Shown: positions 59,753-64,000 of the stretch, piece after piece
How positions within the stretch are numbered: position 1 is the first letter of the stretch
How the letters are laid out: every line of letters begins with the position of its first letter
NCBI RefSeq assembly: GCF_022664435.1
Contig: NZ_JAKREU010000001.1
Span: 248,001-312,000 of the forward strand
Direction of reading: 5' to 3'
DNA from: Sphingomonas panni
GTDB lineage: Bacteria; Pseudomonadota; Alphaproteobacteria; Sphingomonadales; Sphingomonadaceae
Length of the DNA stretch: 64,000 nt
Program-made: the position numbers and the translations under genes
The notes under the pieces: model-generated
The model's input: only the letters and a program-made list of their open reading frames with translations
Databases searched by the model: none
Told to the model about the DNA's origin: nothing

Positions 59753-60825
59753 GGCTCGCCCCTTCGGGCAGAACCGGCACCACGCTTCCCGTGCGCGCGC
59801 GTCAAAGAAAAAGAGTTAGATTCTCTGTTAGATAAGTTAGCGGTCGGATTCCGCTTTTCAGGCCAAAGCGTTAGCTGCGGTTCGTGCGCCTGATCTGCCG
59901 ATAGTCGTGCGCCTGATGTGCCGATACCCCGTGCGCCTGATCTGCCGATGGCATTAACAGGGTTATCAACAGTGCCTGTTGACAGGTTTCCGGGGCGGAT
60001 GCGCAGCAGCTCGCGGCCGTCTTCCCGCTCGATCTGGAGCAGGTAGCCGGGGAGCTGCTGGCGGGCCGCGATCCGGCGCAGGTCTAGCGCGAAGTCGGAC
60101 GGCCGCGCGAGGCTGCCGGATTTCTGGTGAAGGTGCGCGACCTCGAAAATCCAGCCGTGGCGCTGGTGCCCGGCGTGCTTTCGGGCAACGCGGTAAAGCC
60201 ATCGCTCGATGCCGCCAGTCAGCCGGAAATAGGCCGGGTCGATGGTCAGGACCAGCGAGCGGTCAATGACGCTGTTGTAGAACCATTCGGGCAGGACGAA
60301 CTCCATACCCTCGACGCGGCCGGCGTGCGTCGTCATTTCCTCCCACTCGTTGATCCACGAGAATTGCCGGCGACGCCAATGCGGGCCGTTGCGGATGGTG
60401 GTGGCAATGACGGTCGATTGCAGCCGCGCCAGCGCGGCTTTCAGAAGCCGGTATTGGTGATTGCCGGTCGGCCGCCCAATGGCGCGCAGCAGATGGTAAG
60501 GCGTAAACCGGACAAAGCGCGACGTGGTGAGGCCGTTGTTCTCGGCCGCGACGATCTGCGAGGCCGCCCATATCAGCACATCGGCGTCCCATATGGTCGC
60601 CATCCCGTGCTCGGGCATCCCGAACACCTGCACCTCTATGTCGGCGGCCTTGTAGAGAATCGGCTTGGTGCGCGGGGTCTTCGCCAGCGAGAAGAACGGC
60701 CGTTCCATCAAGTCGCGCTGGTCGCGCGGCGGCGCGTCGCCCGTTGCGACCACGAAGGGGTCTAGGCGGCTGCGCTCGCTGTCCTCGGGCGGCTGCGCGG
60801 GGGCGTGATCGTCCTCGCGCAGCAT
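59749..60825 (-). CDS. repA: Replication initiator protein RepA
   Basis: A 358-aa RepA of trb-type ICEs and broad-host-range plasmids. Body motifs: RPFFSLAKTPRTKPILYKAADIEVQVFGMPEHGMATIWDADVLIWAASQIV, FTPYHLLRAIGRPTGNHQYRLLKAAL, and IERWLYRVARKHAGHQRHGWIFEVAHLHQKSGS. The C-terminal 90 residues are low-complexity and coincide with direct repeats in the DNA (59883-59949). It may let the excised circle replicate. It starts right after the AlpA-like gene ends and is coupled to the downstream frame. Complete. Confidence 0.9.
   Translation of the reverse strand: MLREDDHAPAQPPEDSERSRLDPFVVATGDAPPRDQRDLMERPFFSLAKTPRTKPILYKAADIEVQVFGMPEHGMATIWDADVLIWAASQIVAAENNGLTTSRFVRFTPYHLLRAIGRPTGNHQYRLLKAALARLQSTVIATTIRNGPHWRRRQFSWINEWEEMTTHAGRVEGMEFVLPEWFYNSVIDRSLVLTIDPAYFRLTGGIERWLYRVARKHAGHQRHGWIFEVAHLHQKSGSLARPSDFALDLRRIAARQQLPGYLLQIEREDGRELLRIRPGNLSTGTVDNPVNAIGRSGARGIGTSGARLSADQAHEPQLTLWPEKRNPTANLSNRESNSFSLTRAHGKRGAGSARRGEP
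59883..59949. repeat. Three iteron-like direct repeats in the 3' part of repA
   Basis: Three copies of CGTGCGCCTGATSTGCCGAT start at 59883, 59906 and 59930 (steps of 23 and 24 bp; one base differs). Read in repA, two copies give IGRSGAR and IGTSGAR, but the third is in another frame. The DNA is thus conserved across a frame change, which favours a binding-site role such as a RepA origin. Confidence 0.7.
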
Positions 60826-61095
60826 CTAGCGCTCGTCCCGTTCTTCGGGTGTGAGCGGACGCGCGGGAAAGACCGTGCCGGCGGTCTTGTCGCGGGTGGA
60901 TTTGCGTTCGCCGACCGCGCTCCAGTCCTCCAGATCGCGGACGGTGTAGAGGACGCGACCGCCGACCTTGCGATAGGTCGGGCCGGTGCCGTAGGTGCGA
61001 TGTTTCTCAAGGGTGCGGATGGATATGCCGAGGAAGCGCGCGGCTTCCTTGGTGCGCAGCAGGCGCGGCGGCAGGCCCGCAAGCGGGTTGGGCAT
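60826..61095 (-). CDS. AlpA/MerR-like excisionase or regulator
   Basis: An 89-aa protein with a MerR-like wHTH (LRTKEAARFLGISIRTLEKHRTYGTGPTYRKVGGRVLYTVRDLEDW). This small AlpA-type protein heads the RepA operon in this ICE family. Likely controls the operon and possibly excision. Upstream lies the second copy of the operator-like repeat (61172-61211). GGAGGTGAT precedes its ATG. Confidence 0.88.
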   Translation of the reverse strand: MPNPLAGLPPRLLRTKEAARFLGISIRTLEKHRTYGTGPTYRKVGGRVLYTVRDLEDWSAVGERKSTRDKTAGTVFPARPLTPEERDER

Positions 61096-61555
61096 GGATC
61101 ACCTCCAGTCGGAAATGGGCTGCCGGAGCGACAGCGGACTGTGGCGGACCATGGCGAAGGATCGGCGGCGCGTAGCGTGCCGCATTTGCACCTATGCGCT
61201 GGCGGCACCCCCTTCGGGGCGTCGCACGGCCAATAGGTGAGGGATTTGAGCGGCGCATTGCCGGCTGCGCCGAAAAGCCAGAGACATTCCCACGCGGTTC
61301 GGTTAAGAATCGCAGCGGAGCAGACGCGCTGCTCTGGGGCGTAGTAACCCCTCACGAATGGCCGGTGCCAGCCAGAACGGCACCAACTCCTTGACCTATG
61401 GTCGGGGAGCCTGTGGCGTATACAACAGGCTTTCCGAGCTAAAGGCCATGGGGCCGTTTCGTGACGGTTACTAACTCCCCGATCACCAAGAGTCAGAGAG
61501 AATCGTTTGCGGGGGCGCACCGCAGACAAAGCTCTCTCGGATACGGGGAATGACT
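61096..61555. other. Intergenic region between AlpA-like and DUF2285 genes
   Basis: It holds the operator-like repeat (61172-61211) near the AlpA end. The remaining about 340 bp has no coding frame or recognised RNA or repeat. Promoters for both divergent genes must lie here. Confidence 0.5.
61172..61211 (-). promoter_or_regulatory. Operator-like repeat, copy 2
   Basis: 38 of 40 bases match the copy at 38580-38619, with the inverted repeat GTGCCGC (61177-61183) and GCGGCAC (61202-61208), 18 bp apart. On the minus strand it stands about 77-116 bp before the AlpA-RepA operon. One regulator probably binds both copies and links repA and integrase operons. Confidence 0.7.
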
Positions 61556-61843
61556 ATGCGGGTGCCCGTCGAACTCGATCCAGATGTGGATGACGAAGCG
61601 CCAACCGGCGACACGATAACCGTCTATGACAAACGGCATTACGTGACCTATCTGCGCCTTCTCGACGCGAAGGCCGAGGGCGCGGACTGGAAGGAAGTCG
61701 CGCAGACCGTGCTGCACCGTGATCCGGTCGCCGATGAATTTCGCACCCGCCGTTGCTGGCAAAGCCATCTCCAACGCGCGCAATGGCTGTCGCGTGAGGG
61801 CTATCGGAAGATTCTGGAGCAGGCGGTAGCCAACAAGCTATGA
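61556..61843 (+). CDS. Small DUF2285-type protein
   Basis: A 95-aa protein (97 aa if the ATG at 61550 is used) with DTITVYDKRHYVTYLRLLDAKAEGADWKEVAQTVLHRDPVADEFRTRRCWQSHLQRAQWLSREGYRKIL, the DUF2285-type short domain with an HTH-like helix pair. Common in these ICEs, always divergent from AlpA/RepA. A GGGGA site fits the 61556 ATG best. Role unknown; possibly DNA-binding. Confidence 0.8.
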   Translation: MRVPVELDPDVDDEAPTGDTITVYDKRHYVTYLRLLDAKAEGADWKEVAQTVLHRDPVADEFRTRRCWQSHLQRAQWLSREGYRKILEQAVANKL

Positions 61844-61927
61844 AGATCGGAGACAATTTCAGCTTGTTTCTTGTCGCAGATTTCGGGATTGTTGCGACAG
61901 CTACCCGCAAGTAGGTTCACGTAAGCT

Positions 61928-62740
61928 ATGGATGAATACAGGGAAGTAAACTGCGCAGCGATGCCAGTGCCGGCGGGTTTATCGGAAGAAGTGAAGGGAT
62001 ATGCGTGGGCGCGGAATAATGTCGGTGAGTCCGGGGGAGTAGTATATCGGCTCTACGGCAAGGCGGGTGCACCCGATCTCTTCCTGAAGCATGGTCGGGA
62101 TACCGTTGCCAGTGACCTCCTGGATGAGATGGTTAGACTGCGTTGGATGGCCAACCACATAGAGGTTCCCGCCGTCACGCATTTCGTCAGCACTACCGAC
62201 GAAGCCTGGCTCCTTATGACGGGCTTGGCAGGTGAAACCGCATATCAGGCCCTGGAAGCGCGTCCAGATGAGAGAAAGACCATTGTTGACGCGCTGGCGG
62301 ACTTCCTTCGGACGCTACATGCAATTCCGATCAGCGAATGTCCATTTACCAGCGATCATAGCTATCGACTCGGACTGGCGCGCAAACGGATCGACGCGGG
62401 CTTGGTCGAAGAAGACGGTTTCGATGAGGAACGCGAAGGCTGGACAGCAGAACAGGTTTGGCAGGAAATGCATCGGCACCTGCCTTTCATGGCCGATCAG
62501 GTTGTCACACATGGGGACTTCTCGCTCGATAACCTTCTTATGGTGGATGGTGTGGTAATCGGCTGTATCGACGTAGGCCGTGTCGGTATTGCCGACCGCT
62601 ACCAAGATTTGGCGATACTTTGGAACTGTCTCGGAGAGTTCGATGAGTCTTTACAGGACAGGTTTCTCGCCCGTTACGGCGTTCCTAAGCCAGATCCAAG
62701 CAAGCTGCTATTCCACCTGATGTTGGACGAGCTTTTTTGA
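61928..62740 (+). CDS. APH(3')-I-type aminoglycoside phosphotransferase
   Basis: A 270-aa kinase that phosphorylates the 3'-OH of kanamycin- and neomycin-type aminoglycosides. Motifs: GVVYRLYGKAGAPDLFLKHG (ATP-binding Lys), VVTHGDFSLDNLLMVDG (catalytic Asp), GCIDVGRVGIADRYQDLA (metal Asp), and the end KLLFHLMLDELF. Length and motifs match APH(3')-Ia/-Ib. From memory it looks closer to -Ib (RP4) but is clearly distinct from both. Composition is below ICE backbone GC. It is inserted between two DUF2285-type genes. The exact allele is unknown. Confidence 0.9.
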   Translation: MDEYREVNCAAMPVPAGLSEEVKGYAWARNNVGESGGVVYRLYGKAGAPDLFLKHGRDTVASDLLDEMVRLRWMANHIEVPAVTHFVSTTDEAWLLMTGLAGETAYQALEARPDERKTIVDALADFLRTLHAIPISECPFTSDHSYRLGLARKRIDAGLVEEDGFDEEREGWTAEQVWQEMHRHLPFMADQVVTHGDFSLDNLLMVDGVVIGCIDVGRVGIADRYQDLAILWNCLGEFDESLQDRFLARYGVPKPDPSKLLFHLMLDELF

Positions 62741-63034
62741 TATTAGACGACAGCTACCACGGCAAATGAAACACAGGCTGGCAGCGGCAGAACCACCAAA
62801 CTCCGTCATTCTCGAAATTGCATCCCTTGCGAGATAAGGGGCGAGAAGCGTAAGTGCCATTTGCAACGGCCCCTATCGATCTGACCGGCAAATACCATCA
62901 CCGTCACGCAATTTCTAAAATTCTCTAACAGATCGGCCGGTCTCAGAGAAGCAAGGGGTTTCCGTGTTGCATGTCATTGTCGTAAGTGGCACAAATTTGC
63001 GACGTGATTTTCGACAGATAGCGCTCGCAAACGA
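62741..63034. other. Intergenic region after the aph gene
   Basis: A 294-bp, A/T-richer region. It has an AGGGGC/GCCCCT dyad at about 62838-62874 and a TCGTAAGTGGCAC...GCGAC stretch at about 62979. No transposase or clear insertion-sequence end was recognised, so how the aph gene arrived is not shown. Confidence 0.4.
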
Positions 63035-63556
63035 TTAACGCTTGCAGGGTTTGATTGGGTAATGAAGTAACAGGCGATAGCCGCCGCGCATCATCTTGAT
63101 GCCATGCGCAACTAGGCGGCGGGCCTTGTTCTTGCGCGGATCGTTCTCAAAATCCTCCTTCCTGCCGCGAAAGCCGAGCAGGACTTTAGCGATGGTGCGG
63201 TAGCTTTCGCCGCGGAACCGTGCGTCGAGCGCACGCAGGGACAGGATGTGCCATTGCCGGAGCTGGGCGGGGATCGCCCGGAAGTCGGGACCGGGCGCGC
63301 GGCCATTGAGGGACCGCCAGAATCGACGGACAGCGTGAGCGCGCAGCTCCAGAAAGGAGTCCATCGGTAGCGTGACGGCGTAAAACGCGGCGGTGTCCGG
63401 CACGGCCACGGGTAGCCAGAACTGATGCGCAACGCCGTCCGCCTGCCAGATGCCGTGCCAGCCATCGGCAGCGCGGCGCATATCGAGGCCGTCGAGATGC
63501 GCCAACGTCAGTACCGGTTCGGTGTCATCGTCCTTGTGATTGACTGGCGACAACAT
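63035..63556 (-). CDS. DUF2285 domain protein (C-terminal half of a split gene)
   Basis: A 173-aa reading frame with LDGLDMRRAADGWHGIWQADGVAHQFWLPVAVPD, FLELRAHAVRRFWRSLNGRAPGPD, and GESYRTIAKVLLGFRGRKEDFENDPRKNKARRLVAHGIKMMRGGYRLLLHYP. This is the DUF2285 domain with an HTH-like end. Reading upstream in the same frame gives a natural linker (DPDAPHDRQSPIW, LQPQAVMLSPVNHKDD) that would join the DUF6499 part at 63603-63818. It is thus probably the second half of one gene broken by a one-base shift near 63626. ATG 63556 could still start translation. Confidence 0.75.
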   Translation of the reverse strand: MLSPVNHKDDDTEPVLTLAHLDGLDMRRAADGWHGIWQADGVAHQFWLPVAVPDTAAFYAVTLPMDSFLELRAHAVRRFWRSLNGRAPGPDFRAIPAQLRQWHILSLRALDARFRGESYRTIAKVLLGFRGRKEDFENDPRKNKARRLVAHGIKMMRGGYRLLLHYPIKPCKR

Positions 63557-63602
63557 CACGGCTTGCGGTTGAAGGCGCGGACTCCAGATCGGCGATTGCC
63601 GA

Positions 63603-63818
63603 TCATGCGGCGCGTCGGGATCGCACGGGAAATCGCAAACCCCAGCGATGCGCGAACTCTTCGAGGTCGCGGGCAGCCGCCCCTCCGGTCAATGCGATGG
63701 TCTGGCAGTCCCGACGATATTCGTCGTTGCGGCGCAGGTATTCCCAAGCGAAACCAGCGGCAGGGATGTGCTTTGTATGCGCGTATGCCGCCGGTGATCG
63801 CCAATCGATGTTGAGCAT
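63603..63818 (-). CDS. DUF6499 domain protein (N-terminal half of a split gene)
   Basis: A 71-aa frame: MLNIDWRSPAAYAHTKHIPAAGFAWEYLRRNDEYRRDC, as in DUF6499/transcriptional-regulator-domain starts, with GGAGGTGACGCC ahead of the ATG. It ends early at RFPVRSRRAA. Removing one base (minus-strand G after TTTCCC, near 63626) would read on into the DUF2285 frame. Stand-alone DUF6499 proteins also exist, so a split by design is not excluded. Confidence 0.75.
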   Translation of the reverse strand: MLNIDWRSPAAYAHTKHIPAAGFAWEYLRRNDEYRRDCQTIALTGGAAARDLEEFAHRWGLRFPVRSRRAA

Positions 63819-63892
63819 GGCGTCACCTCCCCGAGCCGGGATGCTGGGCAGCGCCCGGCAAGAAGAGGTTCAATCATCATTGGAAATATAGA

Positions 63893-63922
63893 AGCCGCTC
63901 AAAGCAGATACCTTGAGCGGCT
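63893..63922. terminator. Strong hairpin upstream of the DUF6499 gene
   Basis: A perfect 10-bp stem AGCCGCTCAA/TTGAGCGGCT with a 10-nt loop, followed on the + strand by ATCATTTTTGG. It could end a + strand or upstream transcript, or act as an operator for the DUF6499 gene 75 bp away. The rest to 64000 shows no gene. Confidence 0.5.
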
Positions 63923-64000
63923 AACCCGATCATTTTTGGTATTTTGGCTTGGCGACAGCCGGTGATTCCGCGACGCGTACCCGTATGAGCACGAACACGC

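Larger units (their letters stand above)
35825..64000. mobile_element. Integrative and conjugative element in tRNA-Ser (left part; right end outside window)
   Basis: About 28 kb from the 3' end of tRNA-Ser to the window edge. It contains integrase, TA pair, complete trb mating apparatus, TraG coupling protein, relaxase, TraF, transglycosylase and a RepA/AlpA module in the order of the Tn4371-like/ sphingomonad trb-type ICE family. Cargo is a HEPN-like gene, lysR-floR and an aph(3')-I-type gene. No right att is seen, so the element continues beyond 64000. Confidence 0.9.

Noticed and set aside
62838..62874. AGGGGC/GCCCCT dyad considered as Tn3-type transposon ends for the aph gene
   Set aside because: The bases inside do not match Tn3-family terminal repeats as I know them, and there is no transposase, resolvase or target duplication in view.

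Overview
The window (high GC, alphaproteobacterial) looks like a chromosome of Sphingomonas or a close relative in the Sphingomonadaceae. Supporting signs are a MipZ division-site ATPase, TonB-dependent uptake, an MlaEFD lipid-transport operon, and many dispersed palindromic repeats between chromosomal genes. The genus is inferred from gene style and composition, not from a search.

Positions 1-35.7 kb are chromosome. The most coherent part is 3.2-17.9 kb. It holds a secreted zinc carboxypeptidase/aspartoacylase-like protein and a tightly coupled five-gene catabolic operon: an AstC/ArgD-type aminotransferase, an AstD-type semialdehyde dehydrogenase, an AstA-type succinyltransferase, a DUF1338 2-oxoadipate dioxygenase/decarboxylase (HglS type) and a large FAD/Fe-S D-2-hydroxyglutarate dehydrogenase. 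Next come an Lrp/AsnC regulator, an exported fusion of cyanophycinase with isoaspartyl peptidase, and a divergent TonB receptor. Together these suggest import and breakdown of cyanophycin-like or basic-amino-acid peptides, with carbon delivered to 2-oxoglutarate. The rest of the chromosome is housekeeping: phosphomannomutase, J-domain protein, MipZ, PanC, PEP carboxylase, MlaEFD plus lipoprotein, LysE exporter and a cyclophilin.

At 35.73 kb a tRNA-Ser(GGA) marks the left edge of an integrative and conjugative element (ICE) that fills the rest of the window and runs past its right edge. Its large serine recombinase ends inside the tRNA on the opposite strand and is translationally coupled to a TumE/TumA-like toxin-antitoxin pair. 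A lone 477-aa HEPN-like cargo gene follows. Then comes a complete mating-pair set (trbB-C-D-E-J-K-L-F-G-I), a CopG-like protein, the TraG coupling protein, a VirD2-like relaxase with DUF3363, a lytic transglycosylase, DUF736, a TraF/S26 peptidase, DUF2840, RepA and an AlpA-like regulator. No parA is present between RepA and DUF2840.

Two resistance genes ride on the element. floR (amphenicol efflux), with its LysR neighbour, sits between traG and the relaxase. An APH(3')-I-type aminoglycoside phosphotransferase lies near the right edge. floR has a nine-codon leader peptide and an 11-bp hairpin resembling the cmlA attenuator. The lysR-floR-virD2 order equals the gene block usually seen broken next to ISCR2, so this ICE type is a plausible source of that block. 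Further signals in the ICE are a 40-bp operator-like repeat at the heads of two operons, a second 14-bp motif upstream of traG and trbB, iteron-like repeats in the 3' part of repA, a candidate oriT upstream of the relaxase, and a probable frameshift splitting a DUF6499-DUF2285 gene.
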